Origin: Xanthobacteraceae bacterium
GTDB lineage: Bacteria > Pseudomonadota > Alphaproteobacteria > Rhizobiales > Xanthobacteraceae
Reading direction: 5' to 3'
Assembly (NCBI GenBank): GCA_028290465.1
Contig: JAQGJU010000146.1
Span: 21,545 to 85,544 of the forward strand
Length of the DNA: 64,000 bases
Shown one piece after another: positions 17,627 through 27,094 of this stretch; positions within the stretch are counted from its first letter, which is position 1; each line of letters starts with the position of its first letter. Under the pieces are notes generated by a model. The model had not been told where the DNA came from. It worked only from the letters and a program-made list of their open reading frames with translations, and did no database searches. Both the position numbers and the translations under genes were made by a program.

Positions 17627-19804
17627 ATGCGGTCGGCCCCACGTTCCGCGATTCGAGTCTTGCAGTTGATGATGGTGGCCTCGGTGGTTTTGCCGGCGGC
17701 CCTGTTTGCCGTCGCCTCATGGGTCAGCCATCGCGACACCCATGCTGTCGCCGACGAGCGCCTCGATCGTTCGCTCGATATTCTGCATGAACATGCCCTG
17801 AAAGTATTTCAGACCGTCGAGCGGGTGATCGCCGAGGTCGAGGAAGTGCTGCGCGGCATGTCGGACGACGAGATCCGCGCCAATGATCGGCGGCTGAACG
17901 CGCGCTTCAAGCAGATCACTGACGCGCTGCCGCAATTGCAGGGCATTGCGGTGATCGACCGCAGCGGCCGGGCGCTGGTGTCCAGCAACGCGGTGCCGAC
18001 ACCGCGCCATGACCTGTCGGACCGAAGCTACTTTACGGCCCATCTTGATGGCGATGCCGGCACCTATGTCAGCGAAGTGCTGTCGCCGCGGCTGCCCGGC
18101 CTTGGCACCTATTTCTTTACGCTGTCACGCCGCCGGCCGCCGATCGATAGCCAATTCAACGGCGTCGTTTCGGTCGCGGTGTTGCCCGGCTATTTCGAGG
18201 AGTTCTACGCCCGCATCGGCCGCAGCGCCGGCAGCTATTACGCCATGGTGCGTGACGATGGCGCCTTTCTGGCCCGCTATCCGGTCCCGACCTACCGGAC
18301 CGAGAAGCTCGGCCCGCAGAGTGGGTTGCGTCGTTCCCTCGCCAAAAATCCCGATCGCTCGATATATTCGGGGCGGGCGCAGACCGACAGCGTCGAGCGC
18401 CGGTTTGGATACCGCAAGCTGGCCGGCTTCCCGATTTACGCCCTTGCCGGAACCGAGATATCGGCGATCCAGGCCGAATGGCTCGGCGTGGCGCGCAGCC
18501 ATCTGGTGTTCGGACTGCCGGCGACACTGTTGCTGTTCGCCATCATCGGGCTGACGCTCAAGCGCACGCAGCGACTTTACGCCGAAGCCGACCGGCGCGA
18601 GGTCGCGGAGTCGGCGCTGCGTCAGTCGCAACGCCTGGAAGCGCTCGGCCAACTCACCGGCGGCGTCGCGCACGACTTCAACAATCTGCTGATGGTGGTC
18701 AGCGGCAGCGCACAGCGGCTGCGCCGCGATCTGACCGAAGACAAGCATACGCGGCTGCTGGACATGATCGCGTCCGCGACCCAGCGCGGCGAAAGCCTGA
18801 CCCGTCAGCTTCTGACCTATGCGCGCCGCCAGATGCTGACGCCGGTGGTGGTCGATCTCACGCAGCAATTGCCCAAGATGGAAGACATGCTGGTGCGCTC
18901 GCTGCGCGGCGACATCGAGGTCCGGGTGGTAGTGCCCGAGGTGCCGTGCCGTGTTCTCATCGACATCGGCGAGCTTGAGATCGCGGTGCTTAATCTCGCT
19001 GTCAACGCGCGGGACGCGATGCCGAGCGGCGGGGTGCTGACGCTGCGGGTCAAGCCGGTGACGCTCAAGGGCGAGGCCGTGGCCGACGGCCTGTCGGGCG
19101 ATTTCGCGGCGTTACGCGTCGCCGACAACGGCGAGGGCATTCCGCCGGACGTGCTGGCGCGGGTGTTCGAACCGTTCTTCACGACCAAAGAAATCGGCAA
19201 GGGTACCGGACTCGGTCTCAGCCAGGTCTACGGCTTTGCCAAACAGTCCGGCGGCACCGCGACGGTTACCAGTCAGGTCGGGCGCGGTACCACCATCACG
19301 CTGTATCTGCCGCAGACCGAGGAAGCGCTGCCGGAAGTTCTGCTGGCGCCGGAGCCACCGGTCGTCACGCGGAAGAGCGGCTCCGTACTGGTGGTCGAAG
19401 ACAATGCCGAAGTGGCCGAGGTCTGCGCCGGCTATTTCGATCAGATCGGCTATCGGGTCGAAGTGGCGTCCACCGGTCATGCGGCGCTCGACCTGCTGCA
19501 GGCCGGCGCCGCGGTCGATCTGGTGTTCTCCGACATCCTGATGCCGGGCGGTATGAACGGAGTCGATCTCGCCTATGCGATCCGGCAGCAATATCCGCAT
19601 CTGCCGGTGCTGTTGTCGACCGGCTATAGCAGCAGCGCCCAGCATGCCTTGCGCCAGGGTTTTGTCGTGTTGCAGAAGCCCTATGGCCTCGCCCAGTTGG
19701 AAAAAGCCTTGGCCGAACTGTTCGCGCGCGCCGAGCCCGGCGAGAGGCAGGAAGGCAAGGTACGCCGCGCGCAGATGCGTTCGGGCGCCGCAGCCGGTCA
19801 TTGA
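17627..19804 (+). CDS. Hybrid sensor histidine kinase with dCache-like periplasmic domain
   Basis: This is a 725-residue protein with a TM helix (10-32), an extracytoplasmic domain of about 255 residues, a second TM helix (291-311), a DHp with His349 (GGVAHDFNN), an ATPase domain ([13 protein letters not shown]) and a receiver with Asp636 in FSDILMPGG and Lys in LQKPYG. The sensor contains GIAVIDRSGRALVSS, DRSYFTAHL and GVVSVAVLPGYFEEFY, typical of dCache_1 domains that sense amino acids, amines or carboxylates. Unlike the two kinases at 5410-9858 it has no cytoplasmic PAS domain. It stands alone between a terminator and a converging CoA-transferase gene, so its target is unknown. Confidence 0.92.
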   Translation: MRSAPRSAIRVLQLMMVASVVLPAALFAVASWVSHRDTHAVADERLDRSLDILHEHALKVFQTVERVIAEVEEVLRGMSDDEIRANDRRLNARFKQITDALPQLQGIAVIDRSGRALVSSNAVPTPRHDLSDRSYFTAHLDGDAGTYVSEVLSPRLPGLGTYFFTLSRRRPPIDSQFNGVVSVAVLPGYFEEFYARIGRSAGSYYAMVRDDGAFLARYPVPTYRTEKLGPQSGLRRSLAKNPDRSIYSGRAQTDSVERRFGYRKLAGFPIYALAGTEISAIQAEWLGVARSHLVFGLPATLLLFAIIGLTLKRTQRLYAEADRREVAESALRQSQRLEALGQLTGGVAHDFNNLLMVVSGSAQRLRRDLTEDKHTRLLDMIASATQRGESLTRQLLTYARRQMLTPVVVDLTQQLPKMEDMLVRSLRGDIEVRVVVPEVPCRVLIDIGELEIAVLNLAVNARDAMPSGGVLTLRVKPVTLKGEAVADGLSGDFAALRVADNGEGIPPDVLARVFEPFFTTKEIGKGTGLGLSQVYGFAKQSGGTATVTSQVGRGTTITLYLPQTEEALPEVLLAPEPPVVTRKSGSVLVVEDNAEVAEVCAGYFDQIGYRVEVASTGHAALDLLQAGAAVDLVFSDILMPGGMNGVDLAYAIRQQYPHLPVLLSTGYSSSAQHALRQGFVVLQKPYGLAQLEKALAELFARAEPGERQEGKVRRAQMRSGAAAGH

Positions 19805-19849
19805 ATTGGATAGGCCGCGCTACCGCTTCAACGCCGAGCGCGGCCGGTA

Positions 19850-21019
19850 TCACGCTTCGCCGATCTCACGCAAAATTTCCTGCGTGTGCTCGCCGACCTG
19901 CGGCGAGGCGCGTTCGGCCGCCATCGCCAAGCCATCGATCACGATCGGCGTGCGCACGCCCGGAATGCTGCCGCCCTTGGCGGCCGGGCTCGGCCGGTCG
20001 ATCCGCATCTTGCGGGCCAGCACCTGCGGATCGGCGAACACGTCGGCGAGATCGTTGATCGGACCTGCCGGCACGCCGATCGCCTCCAGCTTGGCGAGCA
20101 AATCGTTGCGGGCATATTGGGCGATCGGCGGCACCATCGCCGGAATCAAACGCTCGCGGTTCACCACGCGGCCGGCATTGGTCTTGAAGGTGCCTTCCGC
20201 CCATTCCGGATGGCCGAGCAGGCCGACGAGCCGCGCGAACTGTCCGTCATTGCCGCACGCGATGATGATGTGGCCATCGGCAACCGCGAATACCTGATAC
20301 GGCACCACGGTGGCATGCGCGTTGCCGAGCCGCGGCGGCACATGGCCGGCCACCAGATAGAACAGCGCCTGATTGGCCAGCACGCTGACCTGCGTGTCGA
20401 GCAGCGCCATGTCGACATGCGAGCCGTGCCCGCTCTTCTCGCGCGCCGCCAGCGCTGCCAGGATGCCGACCACCGAATAGACGCCGGTGAACACGTCCGC
20501 GAAAGCGACGCCGAGCCGCATCGGATCGCCATCCGCCTCACCCGTGAGGCTCATGATGCCGCCGAGGCCCTGCACCATCAGGTCGTAGCCGGCGCGGTGC
20601 TGGTATGGGCCGTCCTGGCCGAAGCCGGTGATCGAGCAATAGATCAGGCGGGGGTGCTCGGCGCTCAAGCTGGCATAATCGAGCCCGAATTTGGCGAGGC
20701 CGCCGACCTTGAAATTCTCGATCACGATGTCGGACCGCGCCGCCAGTTTGCGCACGATGCGGCGGCCTTCCTCACCCTCGAAATCGACCGCGATCGAGCG
20801 CTTGCCGCGATTGCAGGAATGGTAATACGCGGCGCTGAGGTTTTCGCCGGCCGGGCCCTCGACGAAGGGCGGTCCCCAGCCTCGGGTGTCGTCGCCCGCG
20901 CCCGGCCGCTCGACCTTGATCACGTCGGCGCCAAGGTCAGCCAGGATTTGCCCGGCCCAGGGGCCGGCCAGCACCCGGGCGAGTTCCAACACGCGAATTC
21001 CGCTTAAAGGCCCGGGCAT
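19850..21019 (-). CDS. Class III CoA-transferase (CaiB/BaiF family)
   Basis: This is a 389-residue protein. The start at 21019 is preferred over an upstream in-frame ATG at 21145, because GGAG lies 6 nt before it and the protein then opens with the canonical PGPLSGIRVLELARVLAGPW. The catalytic Asp is expected in HVDMALLDTQVSVLAN. Other family blocks are LADLGADVIKVERPG, NRGKRSIAVDF and YCSITGFGQDGPY. These enzymes move CoA between carboxylic acids by a glutaryl- or formyl-type ping-pong mechanism. It is divergent from the malonate operon, so a role in moving CoA to or from malonate or a related acid is a reasonable guess, not shown. Confidence 0.9.
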   Translation of the reverse strand: MPGPLSGIRVLELARVLAGPWAGQILADLGADVIKVERPGAGDDTRGWGPPFVEGPAGENLSAAYYHSCNRGKRSIAVDFEGEEGRRIVRKLAARSDIVIENFKVGGLAKFGLDYASLSAEHPRLIYCSITGFGQDGPYQHRAGYDLMVQGLGGIMSLTGEADGDPMRLGVAFADVFTGVYSVVGILAALAAREKSGHGSHVDMALLDTQVSVLANQALFYLVAGHVPPRLGNAHATVVPYQVFAVADGHIIIACGNDGQFARLVGLLGHPEWAEGTFKTNAGRVVNRERLIPAMVPPIAQYARNDLLAKLEAIGVPAGPINDLADVFADPQVLARKMRIDRPSPAAKGGSIPGVRTPIVIDGLAMAAERASPQVGEHTQEILREIGEA

Positions 21020-21138
21020 GGCGCACTCCGCGATGGACAGATCCGCGCCACAGTCTCCAGGCGCGCGCCTGTCTGGCAAGGCACGGATATTTTGTCCAGC
21101 AAACCGCCCGTAGGGCATGCGTGCCACAACCTCCGGCT

Positions 21139-21170
21139 TTGACAATACGGCTGAACTGCCGTTCCATACC
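21139..21170 (+). promoter_or_regulatory. Promoter candidate for the malonate operon, with dyad
   Basis: A perfect -35 TTGACA lies at 21139-21144. The -10 is weak (about 21163-21170, CATACC region). A dyad ACGGC (21147-21151) and GCCGT (21158-21162) sits in the spacer, where a repressor could act. No GntR-type matR gene, which normally controls rhizobial mat operons, is found nearby. Confidence 0.45.
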
Positions 21171-21222
21171 GGCAGATTTGCCGATAATTCAAAAAACCTA
21201 AAACAAGCCCATGGAGGAAATC

Positions 21223-22212
21223 ATGCGAATCATCACCACGATTCTGGCCGGCGCACTGGTCGCGCTATCGAGCGCCGCGAGCGCCCAGGTCACCCTGAAG
21301 GCGTCGCACCAGTTTCCCGGCGGCAAGGGCGACGCCCGCGACGAGATGGTGCAGATCATCGCCCGAGAGGCCAAGGCGGCCAATGTCGGTCTGGAAGTCC
21401 AGGTCTATCCGGGGGCCTCGCTGTTCAAGCCGAACGACCAGTGGAATGCGATGGTCAGCGGCCAGCTCGACATCTCGTCGTTCCCGCTCGACTACGCCAG
21501 CGGCAAGATCGGCGCTTTCAGTGCGACATTGATGCCCGGCCTGGTACGCAACCATGATCGGGCGTCGCGACTCAACGACTCGCCTTTCATGAAGGAGATC
21601 AAGGCCAAGATCGAGAAGGCCGGCGTCGTGGTGTTGGCAGACGCCTGGCTGGCCGGCGCCATCGCGTCGAAGAAAGGTTGCATCCGCAAACCCGAGGACA
21701 TCAAGGGCCAGAAGGTCCGCTCGGCGGGTCCGACCTTCGCGGCGATGTGGCAGGAGGCCGGCGCCTCGATCGTCTCGATCCCGAGCAACGAGGTGTACAA
21801 CGCGTTGCAGACCGGCGTCGCCGAAGCCACCGATACCAGCTCGGGCAGCTTTGTCTCGTTCCGCATCTACGAACAGGTCAAGTGCATTACGGCGCCGGGC
21901 GATAACGCCCTGTGGTTCATGTATGAGCCGGTGCTGATGTCGAAGAAGAGCTTCGATAAGCTCAGCAAGCCGCAACAGGATGCGCTACGCGCCGCCGCCA
22001 AGAAGTCCGAAGACTATTTCAACAAGGCGACCAAGACGCTCGACGACGACATGGTCACGGCGTTCAAGAAAAACAATGTCGAGGTCGTGACCCTGACGCC
22101 CGCCGAATATGATGCGTGGGTCAAGGTCGCCCAGGACAGCTCGTACAAGCTGTTTGCCAGCGAAGTATCGGACGGCAAGAAGCTGATCGATGCCGCTCTG
22201 GCGGTGAAATAG
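21223..22212 (+). CDS. matP: TRAP transporter substrate-binding protein, probably malonate-specific
   Basis: This is a 329-residue DctP-family periplasmic protein. I take the ATG at 21223 because GGAGG lies 5 nt upstream; the in-frame ATG at 21211 lacks a site. A signal peptide ends at AASA, and the mature protein starts QVTLKASHQFPGGKGDA. The family Arg that clamps the ligand carboxylate is expected in GQKVRSAGPTFAAMW. The following genes are the two TRAP membrane subunits, malonyl-CoA decarboxylase and malonyl-CoA synthetase, the order of the Sinorhizobium meliloti matPQMAB operon. Malonate is therefore the likely ligand. The name is by synteny. Confidence 0.88.
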   Translation: MRIITTILAGALVALSSAASAQVTLKASHQFPGGKGDARDEMVQIIAREAKAANVGLEVQVYPGASLFKPNDQWNAMVSGQLDISSFPLDYASGKIGAFSATLMPGLVRNHDRASRLNDSPFMKEIKAKIEKAGVVVLADAWLAGAIASKKGCIRKPEDIKGQKVRSAGPTFAAMWQEAGASIVSIPSNEVYNALQTGVAEATDTSSGSFVSFRIYEQVKCITAPGDNALWFMYEPVLMSKKSFDKLSKPQQDALRAAAKKSEDYFNKATKTLDDDMVTAFKKNNVEVVTLTPAEYDAWVKVAQDSSYKLFASEVSDGKKLIDAALAVK

Positions 22213-22228
22213 CGTCAATTTGACCGGA

Positions 22229-22261
22229 CGGCCGGTGGCGTCGAGCGGGCGTCGCCGGCCG
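22229..22261 (+). promoter_or_regulatory. Intercistronic hairpin between matP and matQ
   Basis: CGGCCGGTGGCG (22229-22240) pairs with CGTCGCCGGCCG (22250-22261) over about nine base pairs. No T tract follows. A GC-rich hairpin at this place in transporter operons commonly protects the binding-protein mRNA and lowers expression of the membrane subunits. That role is inferred. Confidence 0.5.
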
Positions 22262-22289
22262 ATTCCGCAATGGTGCGGGTGGGGCATTC

Positions 22290-22814
22290 ATGGACTACTA
22301 CATTCGTGGCATCACACGTATCTCGATGGGGTTCGGCATCCTGGCCGCGCTGCTGATCGCGGCCAGCGTGGTGATCGTATGCCAGATGGTGTTCCTTCGG
22401 TTCGTGCTGAACCAGAACACGATTTGGCAGACCGACTTCGTCACCTTCAGCATCGTGGCGGCGACGTTTCTCGGCAGTCCGTATCTGTTGCTTAGCCGCG
22501 GCCACGTCAATGTCGACGTGTTGCCGCTCTATCTGGGCAACACGGCGCGCTATCGGCTGGCGATCGCGTCGGCGCTGATGTCGCTGGGCTTCTGTCTGGT
22601 GATGGCCATCCTGACGGCGCAGTTCTGGTCCGAGGCCTGGGATAATAATTGGCGCTCGGAATCGATGTGGCGCGCGCGTTTGTGGATTCCCTACATGGCG
22701 ATGCCGATTGGCTTCGGGCTGCTGTGCCTGCAATATGTCGCCGAACTGATGAAGCTGATGTCGGGACGCGAGTTGCCGTTCGGGTTGAAGCCGAAGCAAG
22801 AGGATCTGGTATGA
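22290..22814 (+). CDS. matQ: TRAP transporter small membrane subunit (DctQ type)
   Basis: This is a 174-residue inner-membrane protein with four hydrophobic helices (about 13-33, 46-68, 88-110 and 132-152). It contains FVLNQNTIWQTDFVTFSIV and the DctQ-typical Arg-Gly-His segment LLSRGHVNVDVLPLY. It pairs with the large DctM subunit to form the TRAP membrane complex. Its stop codon overlaps the start of the next gene as ATGA, giving translational coupling. Confidence 0.9.
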   Translation: MDYYIRGITRISMGFGILAALLIAASVVIVCQMVFLRFVLNQNTIWQTDFVTFSIVAATFLGSPYLLLSRGHVNVDVLPLYLGNTARYRLAIASALMSLGFCLVMAILTAQFWSEAWDNNWRSESMWRARLWIPYMAMPIGFGLLCLQYVAELMKLMSGRELPFGLKPKQEDLV

Positions 22815-24133
22815 GCCCCGCCGTTCAAGGCGCCATCGTTCTGACCGTCACCTTGGTCGTTTTGCTGTCGGGAGCGCCGGTTGCGTTCGGACTCGGCGCC
22901 ATCGCGATTTCGTTCTTGGTGATATTCCGCGGCTTCGATGCGCTGCATGTCGCGGCTGAGACGTTCTACTCCGGCCTGCACGACTTCACCCTGGTGTCGA
23001 TCCCGATGTTCGTGATGATGGGCGCCGCCATCGGCTCATCGCCGGCCGGCAAGGATCTGTACGAGGCGCTCGACCGCTGGCTGTATCGCGTGCCCGGCGG
23101 CCTGGTGATTTCTAATATCGGCGCCTGCGCGCTGTTCGCGGCGCTGACCGGTTCGTCGCCGGCCTGCTGCGCGGCGATCGGCAAGATGGGTATCCCGGAA
23201 ATGCGCCGTCGCGGCTATCCGGACGACATCGCGACCGGCTCGATCTGCGCCGGCGGCACACTCGGCATTCTGATTCCGCCGTCAATCACCTTCATCCTGT
23301 ACGGCATCGCCACCGAGACCTCGATCGGTCGGCTGTTTCTGGCCGGCGTGCTGCCCGGCCTGATGCTGACCGGACTGTTCATCCTGTGGACGCTGTTCAT
23401 CATCTGGAAACGCGGCTTCCGCACCCACGCGGCCGACTTTCGCTACAGCTGGAAAGAGAAATTCCAGTCGATCCCGAAAATCGCGCCATTCCTTTTGATC
23501 ATCGCCGGCGTGATGTACACGCTGTATGGCGGCGTCGCGACGCCATCGGAAGCGGCCGGGGTCGGCGCGGCGCTGTGCGTCGTGCTGGCGGTCGTGATCT
23601 ACCGGATGTGGTCGCCGGAAAAATGGTGGGCGATCCTGCGCGACACCACCCGCGAGTCGGTGATGATCCTGATGATCATCGCGGCCGCGGTGCTGTTCGG
23701 CTACATGCTGACATCGCTGTACCTGACCCAGACCCTGGCCCAGGGGATCGCCGATCTGCACGTCAACAAATGGGTGCTGATGGGGCTGATCAATGTGTTT
23801 CTGCTGATCAGCGGCTTCTTCATTCCGCCGGCCGCCATCATTCTGATGACGGCGCCGATCCTGTATCCGATCATCACGGCCGCCGGGTTCGACCCGGTCT
23901 GGTTCGGCGTGATCATCACCATCAATATGGAGATCGGCCTGATCCATCCGCCGGTCGGGCTGAACATCTACATCGTCAATTCGATCGCGCCAGACGTGCC
24001 GGTCACCACCGTGATGTGGGGAACGATTCCTTATGTCCTCTGCATGATGCTGGCGATCTTGCTCTTGTGTATTTTCCCGGAAATAGCCACATGGTTGCCG
24101 GACCATCTGATGGGGCCGGCGGTACATAAATGA
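22811..24133 (+). CDS. matM: TRAP transporter large permease subunit (DctM type)
   Basis: This is a 440-residue protein. The start at 22811 overlaps the matQ stop; an upstream in-frame extension to 22649 is rejected because it would read through matQ. About 12 helices are visible, with DctM blocks FVMMGAAIGSSPAGKDLYEA, TGSSPACCAAIGKMGIPEM and GTLGILIPPSITFILYG. The last is the second-site substrate loop of ion-transporter-superfamily permeases. It performs sodium-coupled uptake of the acid bound by MatP. Its stop overlaps the next start as ATGA. Confidence 0.93.
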   Translation: MSPAVQGAIVLTVTLVVLLSGAPVAFGLGAIAISFLVIFRGFDALHVAAETFYSGLHDFTLVSIPMFVMMGAAIGSSPAGKDLYEALDRWLYRVPGGLVISNIGACALFAALTGSSPACCAAIGKMGIPEMRRRGYPDDIATGSICAGGTLGILIPPSITFILYGIATETSIGRLFLAGVLPGLMLTGLFILWTLFIIWKRGFRTHAADFRYSWKEKFQSIPKIAPFLLIIAGVMYTLYGGVATPSEAAGVGAALCVVLAVVIYRMWSPEKWWAILRDTTRESVMILMIIAAAVLFGYMLTSLYLTQTLAQGIADLHVNKWVLMGLINVFLLISGFFIPPAAIILMTAPILYPIITAAGFDPVWFGVIITINMEIGLIHPPVGLNIYIVNSIAPDVPVTTVMWGTIPYVLCMMLAILLLCIFPEIATWLPDHLMGPAVHK

Positions 24134-25497
24134 ACACGTCTTTTTTCGGCGAACTGCTCCAGACCATTTCCGAGCGCGGCCGTGACCTGCTCGACCTCGC
24201 GCGCCCCCGGCGCGGCGACGCGGCGGCCCGTTCGGAGGATCTGGCGCAACTGTGCGAGGATTTGCTGTCCGGCCGGGGCGAGGCGTCGGGCGTGGCGCTG
24301 GCGCGTGAAATTCTCAACCGCTACTCGGACCTGACAACCGGTCCGCGCATTGCCTTCTTCGAGGCCCTGGCCGGCAATTTCGGCCCGGATCATGACCGGC
24401 TGGCCGAGGCGGTAGCCGCCTGGCAGCAAAATCCGACCGACGAGACCGCAGCCGTCCTGCACGAGGCGGCCGAGCCGCGCCGGCAGAGCTTGTTCCGGCG
24501 GCTCAATCTGGCGCCGGGCGGCACCGCCGCGCTGGTCAAGATGCGCGAGCAATTGCTCGATGCGCTGGACCATCGCGAAGACCTGTCGGCCGTCGATGCC
24601 GATTTCGTGCATTTGTTCTCGTCGTGGTTCAACCGCGGCTTCCTGGTGCTGCGCAAGATCGACTGGTCGACCCCGGCGATCGTGCTGGAGAAAATCATCC
24701 GCTATGAGGCCGTCCACGCGATCCGCGACTGGGACGATCTGCGCACCCGGATCGATCCGCGCGACCGCGCCTGCTATGCATTCTTCCATCCGGCGCTGGT
24801 CGACGAGCCGCTGATCTTCGTCGAAGTCGCGCTGTGCAAGGACATTCCGGGCGCCATCGCGCCGATCCTGGCCGCCAAGCGCGAGCCGGTCGATCCGACC
24901 AAGGCCACGACGGCGGCGTTCTATTCGATCTCGAATTGTCAGCGCGGCCTTGCCGGCGTGTCGTTCGGCCATTTCCTGATCAAGCAGGTGGTCGAGGAGA
25001 TCACCCGCGAATACGCCAAGCTGTCGACCTTCGTGACGCTGTCGCCGGTGCCGAACTTCGCCAAATGGCTGACCCACGAACGCCAGTCGGAATCTTCCAC
25101 GGCGCTGAGTCCCGATGACACCGCCGCATTGGCCTTGCTCGACGACCCGGCCTGGGCGGCCGATCCGGCCAAGGCGACCGCCGTGCAGGAGCCGCTGCTG
25201 CGCGCCGCCGCCTATTATTTCCTGCGCGCCCGCAACGAGCACGGCGCCCCGGTCGACGCGGTCGCCCGCTTCCATCTCGGTAATGGCGCGCGGCTGGAAC
25301 GGCTGGATTTTCTCGGCGACGCTTCGGACAAGGCGCTGCGCCAGTCGCATGGCCTGATGGTCAATTACCGCTACGAGCTCGACCACATCGAAGAGAACCA
25401 CGAAGCCTATGCCGAAGACCGCACGGTCGTTGCGGCCAACGCGATCAAGAAATTGGTCCGCGCGCCGCAGCGCGAACCTGTCACCGTTGGCGGTTGA
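24130..25497 (+). CDS. matA: Malonyl-CoA decarboxylase
   Basis: This is a 455-residue protein that converts malonyl-CoA to acetyl-CoA and CO2. The N-terminal part is helical. The C-terminal GNAT-like catalytic domain has FYSISNCQRGLAGVSFGHFL with the proposed catalytic Ser, and HLGNGARLERLDFLGDAS followed by RQSHGLMVNYRYELDHIEEN. It is coupled to matM by an ATGA overlap and followed after 85 bp by malonyl-CoA synthetase. Together they turn imported malonate into acetyl-CoA. The gene order agrees with rhizobial mat operons. Confidence 0.95.
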   Translation: MNTSFFGELLQTISERGRDLLDLARPRRGDAAARSEDLAQLCEDLLSGRGEASGVALAREILNRYSDLTTGPRIAFFEALAGNFGPDHDRLAEAVAAWQQNPTDETAAVLHEAAEPRRQSLFRRLNLAPGGTAALVKMREQLLDALDHREDLSAVDADFVHLFSSWFNRGFLVLRKIDWSTPAIVLEKIIRYEAVHAIRDWDDLRTRIDPRDRACYAFFHPALVDEPLIFVEVALCKDIPGAIAPILAAKREPVDPTKATTAAFYSISNCQRGLAGVSFGHFLIKQVVEEITREYAKLSTFVTLSPVPNFAKWLTHERQSESSTALSPDDTAALALLDDPAWAADPAKATAVQEPLLRAAAYYFLRARNEHGAPVDAVARFHLGNGARLERLDFLGDASDKALRQSHGLMVNYRYELDHIEENHEAYAEDRTVVAANAIKKLVRAPQREPVTVGG

Positions 25498-25582
25498 ACG
25501 AGGCCGTCAATTTGTAATGCGTAGGCGGCCGGCAAAATCTGCCTGAAACAAGTCCGCCCGAAAAAATTGGAAACGCCCTGAG

Positions 25583-27091
25583 ATGAATTTGTTCGAGCAG
25601 ATCCGTCGGCGCATCGCGTCGCCGCAGCAGACCTTGATGGAGACGGCGACCGGCACGCGCATCACCTATGGCGATATGCTGAAGCGTACCGGGCGCCTCG
25701 CCAACATTTTGGTCATGCGGGGCGTCGAGCCCGGCGACCGGGTCGCGGTGCAGATCGAGAAGAGCCCGGAAAATCTACTGCTGTATCTCGCGGTGCTGCG
25801 GGCTGGCGCGGTGTTCCTGCCGCTTAACACCGCCTATACGACGACCGAACTCGATTATTTCATCGGCGACGCCGAACCGAAGCTGGTGGTCTGCGATCCG
25901 AAGAAGCGCGATGGGCTTGTGGAGATTGCCAATAAGCACAACGTCGCCGCGCTCGAGACGCTGGATGCCAATGGCAAAGGCTCGCTGATCGATGCGGCCG
26001 CCGAGGCGCCGGCCGACTTTGCCGACGTGCCGCGCGCGCCCGACGATCTTGCGGCGATTCTGTACACGTCCGGCACCACCGGGCGTTCCAAGGGCGCGAT
26101 GCTGAGCCATCGCAATCTCGGCTCCAATGCCGAGGTGCTGGTCGACTACTGGCGCTTCACGTCCAAGGACGTGCTGCTGCACGTGCTGCCGATCTATCAC
26201 ACGCACGGCCTGTTCGTGGCCTGCAACGTGGTGATGCTGGCCGGCGCGTCGATGCTGTTCCTGCCGAAATTCGATGCCGACGAGGCGATGCGGCTGCTGC
26301 CGCGCGTCACGACCATGATGGGCGTGCCGACGTTCTATACGCGGCTGTTGCAGCATCCTGGACTGACCAAGCAGGCGACCGCCCATATGCGGCTGTTCAC
26401 CTCGGGATCGGCGCCGCTGCTGGCCGAGACCCATCGCGAGTTCAGCGAAAAAACCGGCCATGCCATCCTCGAGCGCTACGGCATGACCGAAACCAACATG
26501 AACACCTCGAACCCGTATGACGGCGATCGTGTTCCTGGCACCGTCGGCTTTCCGTTGCCGGGCGTCGAGGCGCGCATTGCCGATCCGGACAGCGGCAAGG
26601 CGCTGCCGCAGGGCGAGATCGGCATCATCGAGGTCAAGGGCCCGAACGTGTTCGCCGGCTATTGGCGTATGCCGGACAAGACCAAGGCGGAATTCCGACC
26701 CGACGGGTTCTTCATCACCGGCGATGTCGCGATGATCGACGCGCGCGGCTATGTGCAGATCGTCGGCCGCGCCAAGGATCTGATCATCACCGGCGGCTTT
26801 AACGTTTATCCGAAGGAAGTCGAGACCGAGATCGATGCGCTGCCCGGCGTGATCGAATCCGCCGTGATCGGCTGCCCGCATAAGGACTTCGGCGAAGGCG
26901 TCACGGCGGTCGTGGTGTGCCAGAAGGAGTCGACCTTGAACGAAAAGGCGGTGCTGGACGCGCTCAACGCGCGGCTCGCCAAGTTCAAGCTGCCGAAGCG
27001 CGTGATCTTCGTCGACGATCTGCCGCGCAACAATATGGGCAAGGTGCAGAAGAACGTGCTGCGCGAGCAGCATAAGGCGCTGTACGGTTAA
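25583..27091 (+). CDS. matB: Malonyl-CoA synthetase
   Basis: This is a 502-residue acyl-activating enzyme of the ANL family. It shows the AMP-binding P-loop ILYTSGTTGRSKGAM, the A5 motif YGMTETNMNTSNPYDGDR, and the A8/A10 motifs GRAKDLIITGGFNVYPKE and RNNMGKVQKN with the catalytic Lys. Long stretches resemble MatB of Rhodopseudomonas palustris, including the malonate-pocket region around FTSGSAPLLAETH. It makes malonyl-CoA from malonate, ATP and CoA. The product feeds MatA or fatty acid synthesis. It closes the operon; an inverted hairpin repeat starts 4 bp after its stop. Confidence 0.95.
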   Translation: MNLFEQIRRRIASPQQTLMETATGTRITYGDMLKRTGRLANILVMRGVEPGDRVAVQIEKSPENLLLYLAVLRAGAVFLPLNTAYTTTELDYFIGDAEPKLVVCDPKKRDGLVEIANKHNVAALETLDANGKGSLIDAAAEAPADFADVPRAPDDLAAILYTSGTTGRSKGAMLSHRNLGSNAEVLVDYWRFTSKDVLLHVLPIYHTHGLFVACNVVMLAGASMLFLPKFDADEAMRLLPRVTTMMGVPTFYTRLLQHPGLTKQATAHMRLFTSGSAPLLAETHREFSEKTGHAILERYGMTETNMNTSNPYDGDRVPGTVGFPLPGVEARIADPDSGKALPQGEIGIIEVKGPNVFAGYWRMPDKTKAEFRPDGFFITGDVAMIDARGYVQIVGRAKDLIITGGFNVYPKEVETEIDALPGVIESAVIGCPHKDFGEGVTAVVVCQKESTLNEKAVLDALNARLAKFKLPKRVIFVDDLPRNNMGKVQKNVLREQHKALYG

Positions 27092-27094
27092 GTA

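Noticed and set aside
16425..17720. A 431-codon minus-strand frame opposite the ThDP enzyme.
   Set aside because: It runs through a strong terminator and is antisense to a gene with clear ThDP motifs.
22649..22810. An upstream extension of the TRAP large permease gene.
   Set aside because: It would overlap most of matQ. The ATG at 22811 overlaps the matQ stop as ATGA and starts a canonical DctM N-terminus.
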